A stretch of DNA of 64,000 nt. It comes from a virus. Positions 31,956 to 44,300 of this stretch are shown one piece after another (within the stretch, counting starts at the first letter, position 1; each line of letters begins with the position of its first letter). The translations under genes were made by a program, and so were the position numbers. The notes below the pieces were generated by a model. The model had not been told where the DNA came from. It saw nothing but the letters and a program-made list of their open reading frames with translations, and did not search any database. The stretch is taken from positions 1 through 64,000 of the IMG/VR virus record IMGVR_UViG_3300044638_004201. One strand, given 5' to 3'.

Positions 31956-32311
31956 GAGTACAAGCAGATGTATTTCCATCAGTAGTTGCTTTGGCAGAAC
32001 CGAATTCTTTAGAGGATTTGAGAGAGTTGATGCCCAAAGGTGCTGCCCCGAAAGGAACCAGAAGGCTTGATAGGTGTCGTGTCGTGGTTTTCAACAATAA
32101 GTTGCTTATCGCTGTAGACTCTCCGTCAGGACCTAATCTAGTGTTCCAAGAAAATATTACTTTTTATGAGAAATACGAAAAGGTACATCGAGTGATTACC
32201 GAAACAGGAAAACTTATAGCCTTCAAAAAGGATGACAACTGTGGATGCGGCTCACGCTTGCGTTCTTGGAGCCCTTATGGAAGCACTTTGATGGTTCAGG
32301 GGGATAATTGA
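31952..32311 (+). CDS. Hypothetical protein, 119 residues
   Basis: GTG start. Beta-rich (RLDRCRVVVFNNKLLIAVDSPSGPNLVFQE) with a C-terminal CGCGSRLRSWSPYG. The CGCGSRLR motif recalls short metal-binding ends in phage proteins. Overlaps the next gene by 4 bases. Confidence 0.65.
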   Translation: MRVQADVFPSVVALAEPNSLEDLRELMPKGAAPKGTRRLDRCRVVVFNNKLLIAVDSPSGPNLVFQENITFYEKYEKVHRVITETGKLIAFKKDDNCGCGSRLRSWSPYGSTLMVQGDN

Positions 32312-32601
32312 TTACAGACTTCTTCCAGTTAGCAATTGCTGGACTAGCGACCTACAGAATATCTAGGTTGATAGTTAGAGACGAGATTTTTGATAAACCC
32401 CGTAACTGGATATGGGAAAAGTTCCCTCCAGAGAGCAATAAGTTCGGGTATTTCTTTACCTGTATGTGGTGTACTAGTGTTTGGGTCGCATCATTACTTG
32501 TAATATCCCGTATCATTATTCCAGAGGCCACGCAAGTAGTTGAAATAGTCTTAGCGCTTTCTGCTATTGCTGGCTTGTTATCCGCACACGAGGATAGGTA
32601 G
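32308..32601 (+). CDS. DUF1360-like membrane protein
   Basis: 97 residues from a TTG whose TTGA overlaps the upstream stop. LAIAGLATYRISRLIVRDEIFDKPRNWIWEKF followed by FFTCMWCTSVWVASLLVI and a second hydrophobic segment is the DUF1360 pattern (TYRxxRLxxxD..., CxxCxSxW). Two transmembrane helices. These occur upstream of portal genes in several actinophages; function unknown. Confidence 0.8.
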   Translation: MITDFFQLAIAGLATYRISRLIVRDEIFDKPRNWIWEKFPPESNKFGYFFTCMWCTSVWVASLLVISRIIIPEATQVVEIVLALSAIAGLLSAHEDR

Positions 32602-32637
32602 TCCTGGTGTTCCGTAACGAAGACGAGGAGTAAATCT

Positions 32638-34407
32638 GTGGGCGTATTCAAACGCGAAGAACCATCCAGTGAACCTGTTCGTCCTGCCGTTCCCAAGAAA
32701 GCATCCTCGCCTAAAAAGGGTAAATCAAAATCTACTACTCGCTCTACACAATTAGTTGCTCGTCGTAGTTCTTCTAAAGTTTCTGGACCTGCCTCAGTAT
32801 TTTTATCATCACCTGCATCTTCTGTTGCATATTCAACTCCACGTTCTTTAACTGCTGCCGCAGTTCAAATCAAAATTAATGATAAAGGCGAGTTTGAACA
32901 ATTTAGACAACGTCGCGCCGCTGGTTCATCAGCATGGCAAGCAGAAGCATGGGAATACTACGACGCAATCGGTGAAGTGAAGTATGCCTTCAACCTTGTT
33001 GCATCAGTTGTTTCACGAATTAGAATTTATGCAGCGGTTGTAGAGAACGCATCTGAGTCCCCAACATCTGTACGCAATGCACGAATTATTGATCCACGTC
33101 TTGCTGCTGCCGCAGAAAGAGCACTTGCTCGTTTAGATTCTGCATACGGCGGACAAGCAGGACTTCTTAAGGATGCAGCACTTAATCTTTCAGTTGCTGG
33201 TGAATGTTATTTAGTTCAGATGCCAGAGAAAAAGGGATCAGGCGTTCCTGAATCTTGGGACATTCGTTCCGTTGATGAAATTATGGCAGATGCTCGTGGT
33301 GGATACAACGTTATTGGTCGCCGTGAACAAACAGCAGGTGGATCTATAGGAGTTAATCGTCTTGCTAATGGTGCATTCGTAGGACGCATTTGGCGTTCAC
33401 ATCCACGTTACTCAGATGAAGCAGATTCATCACTACGCGGTCTTCTAGACCTTTGCGCAGAACTTCTTTTGCTCAACAGAACATTCCGTGCAACAGCACG
33501 CTCTCGCCTAAACGCTGGCGCTCTTTACTTACCAGATGGTTTATCAGTTGCTGCACAAGGCGACCCTGACTATCCATATGATGAGGCAGACAGTGAATTA
33601 AATCCTGGCTTTACAGCAGAAGAAGCAGAAGATGAGTTTGAAGAACAACTTATTGATGCAATGACAACTCCGATTCGTGATGAAGAATCCGCATCAGCAG
33701 TTGTTCCGCTTATCATTCGTGGCCCTGCCGAACTTGGCGATGCCATTAAACAATTTAAGTTTGAGCGTTCGTTCGACCCTGCGTTGGCTCAACGTGCAGA
33801 CCGTGTTCTTGAACGTATCCTTCAAGGTTTAGATGTTCCAAAGGATGTAGTCACTGGTCTTGCCAATGTGAAATATTCGAACGCTCTACAAATTGACGAA
33901 GCACTCTACAAGGCACACATTGAACCATTGATGTTGCTCATTGCAGATGCTTTGACTATCGTCTATCTACGCCCATACCTCACTGCTCAAGGTTTCAACG
34001 CAACTGAGGTTGACAGAATTGTTGTTTGGTATGACCCAAGCGCAGTTTCAACTCGCAATGACAGAGCAATGGATGCTGACTCTGGATTTGACAGAGGAAT
34101 TATCTCTGGAGAGACATGGCGTCGTGCTCACGGCTTCTCTGCATCTGATACACCTACAGCAGAAGAAGTTGGAATCAGAATGCTCTTTGAAAAGGGAGCA
34201 ATCACACCTGAACTTACTGAAGCAATGCTTGGTGCACTAAGTCCTGAACTTATGATGAAGGTAAGAGAGGCTCAACAAGGCGCATCTGTTGCTCCGCTAC
34301 CTGAAAGTGTTGAACAACTTCTACAACAAGCAACTTCTGGAGCACCTGCGGAAGGCGGTGAACCAAATGTCGAAGACAATCAGCCAGACACCAGCACCGA
34401 AGTCTGA
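32638..34407 (+). CDS. Portal protein
   Basis: 589 residues from a GTG with GAGGAG upstream. Core: WQAEAWEYYDAIGEVKYAFNLVASVVSRIRIYAAVV, LLLNRTFRATARSRLNAGALYLP and VPKDVVTGLANVKYSNALQIDEALYKAHIEPLMLLIADALT, which is the actinophage portal pattern, where the latter block is the clip/stem region. It would form the dodecameric DNA gate at one vertex. N-terminus low in complexity (Ser- and Lys-rich). Overlaps the next gene by 41 bases. No terminase gene precedes it. Confidence 0.85.
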   Translation: MGVFKREEPSSEPVRPAVPKKASSPKKGKSKSTTRSTQLVARRSSSKVSGPASVFLSSPASSVAYSTPRSLTAAAVQIKINDKGEFEQFRQRRAAGSSAWQAEAWEYYDAIGEVKYAFNLVASVVSRIRIYAAVVENASESPTSVRNARIIDPRLAAAAERALARLDSAYGGQAGLLKDAALNLSVAGECYLVQMPEKKGSGVPESWDIRSVDEIMADARGGYNVIGRREQTAGGSIGVNRLANGAFVGRIWRSHPRYSDEADSSLRGLLDLCAELLLLNRTFRATARSRLNAGALYLPDGLSVAAQGDPDYPYDEADSELNPGFTAEEAEDEFEEQLIDAMTTPIRDEESASAVVPLIIRGPAELGDAIKQFKFERSFDPALAQRADRVLERILQGLDVPKDVVTGLANVKYSNALQIDEALYKAHIEPLMLLIADALTIVYLRPYLTAQGFNATEVDRIVVWYDPSAVSTRNDRAMDADSGFDRGIISGETWRRAHGFSASDTPTAEEVGIRMLFEKGAITPELTEAMLGALSPELMMKVREAQQGASVAPLPESVEQLLQQATSGAPAEGGEPNVEDNQPDTSTEV

Positions 34408-35320
34408 TCAGATTAAAGGTTCATCAAAAAACAAAAAAGATTCTGCTAAAGGAACTAAAGAAGCACGCAAAGTAAAATTTTCAGCATCAGTTGAAGCATC
34501 TTTGAAAGAAAAAGTTTCTAAGCATAATGAAAAAGCACCATCTGGACGTAAAGCATCGCTAGGAATGCTCAAAGCGGTCTATCGCCGTGGCGCAGGAGCA
34601 TTTAGTGTCTCGCATCGTCCTGGAATGAATCGCAATCAATGGGCTATGGGTCGCGTCAATGCTTTTCTAAAACTTCTCAAGTCTGGAAAGCCTACTAACT
34701 CTGCTTACACCACTGACAATGACCTTTTACCTTCTGGACATCCTCGTTCTACTAAAAAATTTAATTCAATTACAGCAGCAGGTCTTGTTCCAGAAGAACA
34801 AGAGTTAGCAGCAGCACTTGTTGAGATTGCTACCAAGTATGGAAAGTTTAATGAAGATGAAACTGGCATATGGGCTGGCTACACATCTGCGGCAGATAAC
34901 AAAGACCAAGAAATCGGCGTTCATTGCGCCAACTGCGTTCTTTATGCTGGCGGAGACCAATGCCAAATCATTTCCCTACCTGTAGAGCCAATGGGAGTAT
35001 GTCGTTTTGCTGTTCTTCCTGATGGCGTAATCAAAAAAGAAGGAAAAACATCTATGAAAGATGTTGAAGAGTTTGCATACGAGCAAGAACTTAATATTGA
35101 ACTAAAAAATAAAGAAGATTACCTATATCCAGAAGACGCTATCCTTGCTATGGCAGAGTATTCAGGTTATGGATATGAAGCAGAAGAAGCAATTAGAGCA
35201 AGTTGGCTTCGCGGCGTAAGAAATGGCGATGACCCTTTTCTTCGTGCTTCGCTTTTAGCATCTTTGGGTCATGCAAGTCTTGATGGAGATTTATTACCAG
35301 AGTTTGAGGAAGGTATATAA
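34367..35320 (+). CDS. Structural-module protein with DUF5872-like block and cysteine motif
   Basis: Start at ATG 34367 (GGCGGTG upstream), inside the portal gene. 317 residues. GMLKAVYRRGAGAFSVSHRPGMNRNQWAMGRVNAFLKLL is a repeated phage block (RRGxGAFS..RPGMxRxQWAxxRVNxFL). DLLPSGHPRSTKKF is shared with the next protein (DLLPISHPRSTRDH). VHCANCVLYAGGDQCQI...PMGVCRF is a four-cysteine motif of phage metal or iron-sulfur binding proteins. Probably a head-associated protein. Confidence 0.7.
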   Translation: MSKTISQTPAPKSDQIKGSSKNKKDSAKGTKEARKVKFSASVEASLKEKVSKHNEKAPSGRKASLGMLKAVYRRGAGAFSVSHRPGMNRNQWAMGRVNAFLKLLKSGKPTNSAYTTDNDLLPSGHPRSTKKFNSITAAGLVPEEQELAAALVEIATKYGKFNEDETGIWAGYTSAADNKDQEIGVHCANCVLYAGGDQCQIISLPVEPMGVCRFAVLPDGVIKKEGKTSMKDVEEFAYEQELNIELKNKEDYLYPEDAILAMAEYSGYGYEAEEAIRASWLRGVRNGDDPFLRASLLASLGHASLDGDLLPEFEEGI

Positions 35321-35322
35321 GA

Positions 35323-38300
35323 GTGAGCAGAATTCGCAGACTAAGTCACGCAATTTCAGAAGAGGGACGTCGCTCTCAATCAATGAGCCAGGCTCTTCGT
35401 ATTCGTGAGTCAGCACTTTCTGTAATTGAACAGGCGAACACAAATGCTAATACTTCTCGCCGTATCACAAAGAAGGCAGCATTTACTGTAGTTCTTCGCT
35501 CACTTCAAGCAACACGTCATCTTCCATTCTCACTACGTGAGCATATGGCTTTGAAGGAACTTACTCAGTACATCAACCTTGCTCAAAACAATAAGAACAA
35601 CTCTTTAACTCTTTCACACACAGATTTACTTCCAATCTCACACCCACGCTCAACTCGTGACCACTCTCTTACAGCATCTGCTTTAGAATCTTCTCGTGCT
35701 CGTTGGTTTGTTGATGACGCACGAATTACAGATGAACGTGCACGAGTAATTCTTGCATCAGCACTTACTTCAGAGTTTGGCTCTGTAGAACACACTTACT
35801 ACAACTCAATTCTTGCTGGTCTACCACAAGGAACTTTGCCAACCGAGACATTGCTTGCTGCTATGGGCGATGGAAATTCTCCAATTGCTCGTTCTCTTCG
35901 TGCAAAACTACAACGTCGTGACCGCAAAGGTCGATTCGCATACCAAGGCGGAGGTCTTCGTGCTCTAGTTCGTCGTGCTGGAAAAGTATTTAGCGTTGTT
36001 GGTAAAACTCTTATGGACTCCAATGATGGAGAAAATGTTCTTGTAGAACTTCCAGATGGTCGAATTGCTAAAATTCCACCTTCAAAGGGCGAGTTCGTAA
36101 AAGCAATCCTTAATCCAACTGCTGACGGATTTAGCAAAGCACCAGTTCGTTATTCAGTTAGCGATGATGTAATAAACGAAGAAGATATTGAATTTGTTGA
36201 AGCACCAGACGGCTGGGAAAAATTAGGTGGCTACACTTGGAAGAATGAAGAGTGGAGAGTTACTAAGGATGATTTTGGTAATCTAACTGCAAGCAATGGC
36301 AAAGGCCCAATTATCGATGCCAAATCTTGGTCAGAGATTTTAGATAAGATTGATGAAATTGATAAGCCTTCTCAGGAAACAGAATTTCCAGAAGCAAAAG
36401 AACAACAAAAACAAAAACAAGAAATTATAAAACCTAAAGAAAAAGCAGCGGCTTTTGCTTTTGCTATTCCTGAAGGCGCAAAAATAATTAACCCAGATTC
36501 ATCATATGACCCTGAAGGTCGTATTGATGAAGAGTCAACAGATTTTACTGATGACCCTGTAGAACTTGCACAAAAGTATGACCCTCGTGATTTAGTTGCT
36601 GCTTTAGAAGAAGCAGTTATTCCAAAAGAAGATGGCGAAAACGCAACTGGCTATGGAGCACTTGGTTTCAATAACGGAGACGAGTTTGTTCCAGCAGAAG
36701 CATTGTTTTTTGCTCTTCAAGAGGCTGGCGAAGATGCTCCTCTAGAACTTGCAAGAATCTACGACAAAAAACTTGGAACTAAACAAAACGAAGAAGCACT
36801 TGCTGACTTCCGTAAGGGCTCAGAGAATGTTAGTGGACCTAATCCAGATATTGCTGAAGCGTTTGAAAGAACTATTGAGCGCGACGCAGATGAGGCACCA
36901 GCAGCAGAGATTCCAGATTTCAATAAAGAAGAGATGGACCTAGTTCCACTTCCAGTTGTATTAGATGGTCTTGGCGAAGCCGAGATGGCTGAATTTATGA
37001 AAACTAAAGACCACACTCCTTATCTTCCAAAAAATGATGATATTGATATGCCAGCGGGATATCACAAAATCAATCCTGAGCCATACCAAAACTGGAAAGA
37101 AGTTACTGAAGAAGACCAGAATGAAAATCTTCCAGTTGGATTTAGCGACAACCCTGTTTTCTTGGCGCAGTCTGTTGAAAAAGAAAAACTTGTTGAAGAA
37201 CTAAAGCGTGGTATTGAGCCAGGTAATCCAATTCCAGGACACGCAAACGTGTCTATGAAAGATGATGATGGCGAAGAGTTTGTAGCAAACGTTCCTGTAG
37301 AAGCAGTGCGTGATGCTTTACAACTTCTTGGAGAAGATACAAACGCACTTGTTAAGTCAATTGCTGATGAAGGATTTGTTGGACAAGAAGAGCAACAAGC
37401 AGAACTTCCTCTAGACCTTCCAACTGAAGCAAAGCCAATGAATGCTTACGAGCGTTTGATGGCAGAGCAAGCAGCAGAAAGAAAGGCTGTCGAAGACCGC
37501 ATAGCAGAACTAAAAGCCAATGCTGAAGCCCGTGTTGATGACCAAGGACGTAATGTTCCTGAGGGTTGGGGAATCTCACAAACAGTAGGAAGAATGTTTG
37601 GCCGTGCTCTTCCAGAAAACTATAACAACGTTTATGGTTTGAATAACTTTGAAGCATCTACTGATAAAGATGGAAAGATAACTGTAAAAGACCGCAATGG
37701 TCTTGTTGAACCAAAGACTTATGAAAACTGGGATGAAGTACAGGCAGACCTAGATGCTCGCAAGGCAGAGTATGCAAAAGCATCTCGTGAAAAAATTAAA
37801 GAGTTTGCTAAAGGCTATGGTTTTTCTGACGAACAGATTGCCGCTTTTGATTCAATGACTCAAGCGGAGATTGCAGATTTCTTCGCTAACCCAGATAACC
37901 ATACAGAAGCCTACAAGAGCGCTTTAGATGATTTTGAAACATCATGGGCAGTTGATATGCCTCGTCCTGCTCAAAGAGAACGCTGGGCAGCCTTTGGAAA
38001 AGAAAAGCGTATTTCAGAACAGGCTGGAGATTTCCCAGATGGAAATGCACCAGTTGCAGAACTTCCAGTTGCAGCAGAGCGCAAGCCAGGCACTGCTACA
38101 GAAGGTGAAAAAGGTTTAGACATTGTTTCTGTTCCAGAAAACAAAAACATTAGACCAGCAGCCCCAGATGATTTTGAGGTTGATGGATTACAAGAGATTC
38201 CAGACGGATTTGAAGAATATCCAGCGGCAGCAAACGTTGCACCTGCTCCAGCCCCAGGGGACGGTGGAGATGGACCAACACCTCCAGGTGGAAATGGAAA

Positions 38301-41300
38301 TAGACCACCAATTCGTATTACTGTAAAAGCAAAAGACATTTTGCCTGGTGATATTACTGTTGGCGACCATTTTGTAATTACAGAAGTTGGCGAGAAAGTT
38401 CCAGGAACAGATCGCATAAAGATTAAGGGTTACTACCCAGGCCATGTCGAACAAGATACAAAGCAGTGGAATGAATGGCGTGAGATTCCAGTAATTCGTG
38501 GCGCACAGGCTCCTGAAATGGGAGACCTACCAGTTCTTTCTAAGCCAAAAGAAAAAGATTTTGGTCGCAGAAAGAAAAACGCAGATGGCTCTTGGGGATT
38601 TGCTAAGGCAGAAGACCAAGCAGCCTTTGATGCTGCTCGTGCTGACTACGACATACAACTAGACGCAGCAAAGAAGCGTTTTGTTGACCCAACAGAACCA
38701 GCAAACCAGCCACATCGTGTTATCTCTCGTGCTGCTGATTTGAAGGCTGGAGATGTAACTACAGACCCTAAGAAGGGTCACTTTGTAATTGAAAGAATTT
38801 TTGTTGACGAAAACACAAAGCCAGAGTTTGTCAGTGTTGAGGGTTACTACCCAGGACACGTCACTCAAAGAAAAGAGTGGAAGGCAAACGGCCCTATCGA
38901 TGTTATTCGTAACGTTGAACCACCTGCAAAGGGTGATTTAGAAGAGTTACACCAACCTCACAACGTTGTTGATGGTAAATGGCGTCCAGATAAGGACCCT
39001 GCCAAGCGTGCAGAGCATCAGAAGAAACTTGATGAGGCCGCAGCCTTGTGGCAAGCACCAGCAGACCTTCCAGTTATTAACCAGAAGGATAATGTTGCAG
39101 AGCAAGATAAAGATATTCCTAATGCTGTCGCTGTGCGACGCCCTACACCTCCACGTCAGATTGAAATGCCAGCCTTCCAAGGTGATATGGCTGCAATTGC
39201 TCGTGAAGCAGGTGGAGACTGGAATAAGTTCCGTGAACTTCTTAAGGATAAAGATTTAGTCTTCTTTGATTTTGAAACAACTGGAGTAGATCCAGAAGAT
39301 GGCAACGAGCCATGGCAAGTTGCTGGTGTTCGTGTTCGCAACGGTGAAATTATTGACCGCGTAAATATTTTTATGAACCCAGGTCGCTCTATTGCTGATA
39401 CATATGCTGGTCGTGATACAGATGGAATCCCTAACGCTGTAGATGACAAGGGCAACAAACTCAATGATGATTTCTTAGGTCAGCAACCAAACCAAGAAGA
39501 TGCAATGCGTCAGTTCTTGGAGTGGGCAGGACCAAATGCAATCTTCGGCGCACAAAATATGGTTTTTGATGATGAAGTTGCTCGTCGTCTTGCTGACCGT
39601 CATGGTCTTGACTGGGCTCCAGGAGGTCTATTAGACATTCTGCCAATGGCACGAGACATCTTCAAAGACCAACCTAAGGAAAACCGTCCTCAGGCTCCTA
39701 AGGGCCGTAAAAATCATTACGCTTTAGGAAACCTTGCTAAACATCTTGGCGTTGACTTAGAAAATTGGCACGCAGCAGATGCTGATGCAGAAGCAGCAGC
39801 AAAGATTTTCAATGCTCTTATTGACAAGGGAATTGAACTTGATGCTGGTAAAGATTTGTTTGATGTCGATGCTCGCAACGATGAGTATGTGGCAAAGATG
39901 GATGGATATAACGCAGCCTTCGATGCTTACGAAGGACAACTTGCTGAATACGCTGCTGCTAAGGCAATGCGAGATGGTCTCAATGGCAAGCCCGTAAACA
40001 CTGATGGTGCTGTAAAAGATGCTGTTGGTACTCCAAACCCTGGCGAAAATATTGATGCTGGTCCTGTCGGCCTTGAGCCAGAACCAGTTCGTGCTCGTGA
40101 TGAAGTTGTAGTTCTTGATTTCACACCTAACACGATGTTCCCTCAAGGAAAGATGAGAATGATGGACCGCGACTGGGTGCTTAACCCAGACAACGCCGTT
40201 CTTCTACCTCGTGAAAATATTCGTATGCGTGATTTACTTCCTGGAGACTTTATGTCTTCTAAGGATGGAAACATTATCTGGCAAGTAGTTGCTCTTCGTG
40301 GTGGAGAAGAGTTTGGTCTTGAGCCAGGAAAAGTTAGAGTTTATCGACGTAATATTGAAAACGGAGAAGTTTCTACATACGAACATTTCCATACAGTGTT
40401 CTTAGACGGAGTTCGTCGTCCTAAGAATCCAGAAGATTTGAATGTTCCAGAAGTTATGCCAGAAGGTGAAGCAGCACCGTTTATTGCTAACGACCCTGTT
40501 GATTTAGATAAGAATGCAGAAGAGGTAGGAGCAGAGAGAATTTGGCTTGATGCTTTTGGTCTTCCAGGCATTGGCATTGGCACAATTATTATTGATAAGA
40601 CACCTGGAGGAAGATTTGCACTTCGTGCACTTATCCACAATAGCGATGATGGAAATGAAATCTACAGAGTAGAAGAAGAGTACAGAACTGCTGAAGGTGC
40701 TAAAGCAGAGGGTGAAGCACTTATCAAACTTCATGCAAAAGATTTGCTTGACCAAAAGCGTAAGGAACAAGCAGAGCCAGAAGAGGCACGAGCAAAAGAT
40801 GTTCCTATTGCTCGCGGAGACATTCCAGGCGATGCCAACAATGCCCCACAAATTATTGAAGTACAAGACCTACCAGACAATCTTGCTGGAGACATCAAGA
40901 TTCAAAACGTTGGCGACGAGAAGCCAGACTTCCAAGCAGACGCTGTTGTTCGTGACCTTGACGGAGATTTGTTAGCAAATCAGACTACAAATCATCCTGA
41001 CAAAGATAAGGCAGAGAAAGAAGGCCGCGAGTTTATTGCTCGTGTAGTTGACGCTCTTCAAAATCCAGAACAACCAGTAGAAGATAAAGATGCGCCAAAG
41101 AACATTAATGGAAGACCTGTTGGCACTAAAGCCCGCGTTAAATTTATACCGAGTGCTCCTGGAGTTCCTCCACGAGAAGAAGTTTATATTCTTCAAGAAG
41201 ATGGAAAGTGGAAGAACGAAGAAACAGGTGCAGTAAGAGATGAACTTCCTAAAGCCTGGTCTGCTGAAAAAGATGGTTTTGGACGCGGAGGATATAACGA

Positions 41301-44300
41301 ACCTGTATTTGAAGAGCCAAAGAAGAAGAAAAAGAGAGAGCCAAAACCTCTATCTGAAGATGCAAAAGCAAAAATTGAAGAAGAAAAGGCAAAAGAAAAA
41401 GATAACGCTTGGGTTGAGGAAAACGCTGGTCGTTTAGCACCTATTGAAGCCCAAGAAGTTCAAGTTGGCGATTTCTTCTGGTCTCCATTCTGGGGTAACT
41501 TCGAGGAAGTTCTTGCAGCACGCTACATCGGTGTCCTTGATAGGTATGAATTCATGATTCAAAACCGTGTCAATGGAAGAATTGAACCTCGCTACTTCAA
41601 GGCTGACTCACCGCTTCGTAACATTCGTCGTCCTGGTGTTGAAGATCAAGAGTTTGAAATTATTGATGAGCCAAAGGGAACAAAAGCAGTTCCTGGAGCA
41701 AAGCGTGGACAAATTAAGCGTAAGCCTCTTGGAGAAAGAATTGTTGCTAAAGAGGGTCGCCCAATGGGTGGAAGATATAAAGAAGAAGGATTCTACGAAG
41801 ATAGAAATGGCATTGCCCTACAAGAGGGAGATGTTGTTCGCTTCAAGGACCCAGTAAAAAATGCTAAGTGGGGCCGTGGTGTTGTAAAGGCTCGTATGGG
41901 CGCACAAGTTGAAGAAGGTCAAAAGGCTGGTGGTCAAGGCCGTAAAGGAGTTATTTACCTAGACAAACTTATCATTCAATTTGAAGGTGAAGATGAAAAA
42001 TGGGCATTCCGTCAAGGTGGCCGTGAACTGAAGGGTAGAAATCTTATTCTTCAAAAGGGAGATAACACTGACATTGTTCTTCCTGATTTCCGTGGACCAA
42101 AAGCAAAGCCAGTAGATCGTGGACTTGGCATTGAAGGTCCTGGCGGACGTGTTGTAAAAGAGCCTAAGGTAGAGCCAGCATTACCTAAAGCAGAAGACGA
42201 CCAAAAGGCTAAAAAACTTAGAGCAAAAGAATTAGGACGTCAAGCATTTGCTAGAGGTGGTAGAGGAAATCAACTACCAGCAAACGACAAAGAGTTTATG
42301 GAAATGTGGGAGTTTGGACCTGCTGGACCTAATAAGGCTGAACTCTGGAACGAATGGCTTGCAGGGTTCCAAGAAGCAAAAGATGGGGCACCTGTTGATG
42401 TAGAGCCACAAGAACCAGTACGGGCTCAGGGGCAAAGGATTCGTGCTTTAGTTGACCGAAACCTAGGTAGAGACAAAGAAGAAGATTTGAAAGAGCAAAT
42501 TGAGCAAGCAATTGCTGATGGAGATGCTATTGCTTTTATGTACAACGGAAAAGCAAGAAACTTTACTCCTAAGCGCGTCTGGGTAAATCCACAAAATGGA
42601 AATGTAAATGTTGGTGGCTTTGAAGGTGGCCAAATGAAAAACTTTACAATTCAAAAAATGGACTTTATGCCAACTGATGAAAATGGAATTGTAGAAGGTA
42701 TTCCAGTAGAGGCTCCAGCCGCAGATAAGCCTGATGCTGATGCTGCTGATGCCAAATTAGAAAAATTCAAGGCTGACTTCGGGAACAAGTTTGACGACCT
42801 TGAGAATAGGGAAAATGTTGTCGCTGGGCTTCAGCAAATTGCTGATGCTCTTCCAAAAGCAAGAAACTACAAAGCCGCGTTAAACTTAAGAAACGCTCGT
42901 CAAGCACTAGATGATATTAATTCTAAATTTGCTGGAGGCGCTGGTGTAGACGAAATAAGCGAATACAATTTAGATGCAGCAATTCGCCGTTTGAGAAGAG
43001 AATCTAATGATGCTTTTGCTCAAGATGCAGCGGATAAACTTGAAAAAATATCTAAAGAGATAAAAGCAAAACGTCAAGAACTTGTCAACAAGAGACTTGC
43101 TGCACCGCTTCCTGAACTCCCTGAGCCTAAGGGCGTAGACAAAGATGGAATGAAGAATGTTATCAATGAGATTATTCAAAGACTTCCAGAGTATGGAGAC
43201 TATAACGCACGGAAGTCTGCTAATAGAGATGCTGGCATACAGAGAGATGCACTAAGAAAATATCTTAAGTCTATAGATCAAGATATGCTTGATTTGGATG
43301 ACATCATTCATTCAGACTTAGAAGAAATCGCTAATGCTTTAAGAAGAGTCGCTAGTGTAGAAGCAAAGGACGGCAATCAGCCTAATGCTGATAAGTATGA
43401 AAACTTTGCTGACATATTAGATGGCTACCGCACAGAGTTAGAAAGTCGCGGTGGCGGTCCAGTAGTAAAGCAACCATTAAATAATCTAGACCCTGAAGAA
43501 GTAGCAAAGCAAAGAATTGCTGATAAGGCAAACGAGTTTGCTCCTGTAGAAAAACTTCAAGCATTTATGGCTGATGATTTGAATGTTGATAACGACAGAC
43601 TTCTTCAACCATTCAAAGATGAATTACAAGAGTTTTTTGCCAACGGCGACCCTAAGCCACTAGCAATGTTAACTCCCGCTGCTCGTCAAGCACTTGGTTT
43701 TTTTGTTGGTAAGGCGCTGAAAGATTCTAATAATCCAGTTGATCCAGACAAGAGCGAAGAGGTAGTTAATAATCTTGGTGATTTGGCTGTACAACTTCAC
43801 GCTGAAAGACTTGCTTTTACTCCTAACGCTCCTGATTTAGGGGTTGGCGATGCTCTTCTTGATATGGACTTTTCAAAGATAAAAGAACTAGGAGACTTCC
43901 TATACAGGAACAGAGTTGAAAGAGATGTAAAACTAAAAATAAACGGTCAAGACACTGGATTCAATATAAAAGTAGCAATCGATGAAGATAAAGGTGTAAA
44001 CACAACTTATTTCATAACTCATAGAGCGTCTGGTCGTAAGTTTGTTATGAAGTTAGACACTATGGTTGGAGAGCGTGGTGCTGACGCAGAAATTGCATCA
44101 GCGGCCCTTAATCGTGCTTTAGGAAACATTGGCGCTTATCAAGTATTCCGTCATAGGAGTAGAAGAGATGTAGTTGTCACATCCTGGGCTGGAGAAATGG
44201 TTGACTTTGAGTCAGAGCCAAAGCGTATCGGAGACACCAAGTACCTAAGACAACATGAACAAGCCGCGATGAACGGTGCTTTTGTAGATGTTATTGGACT

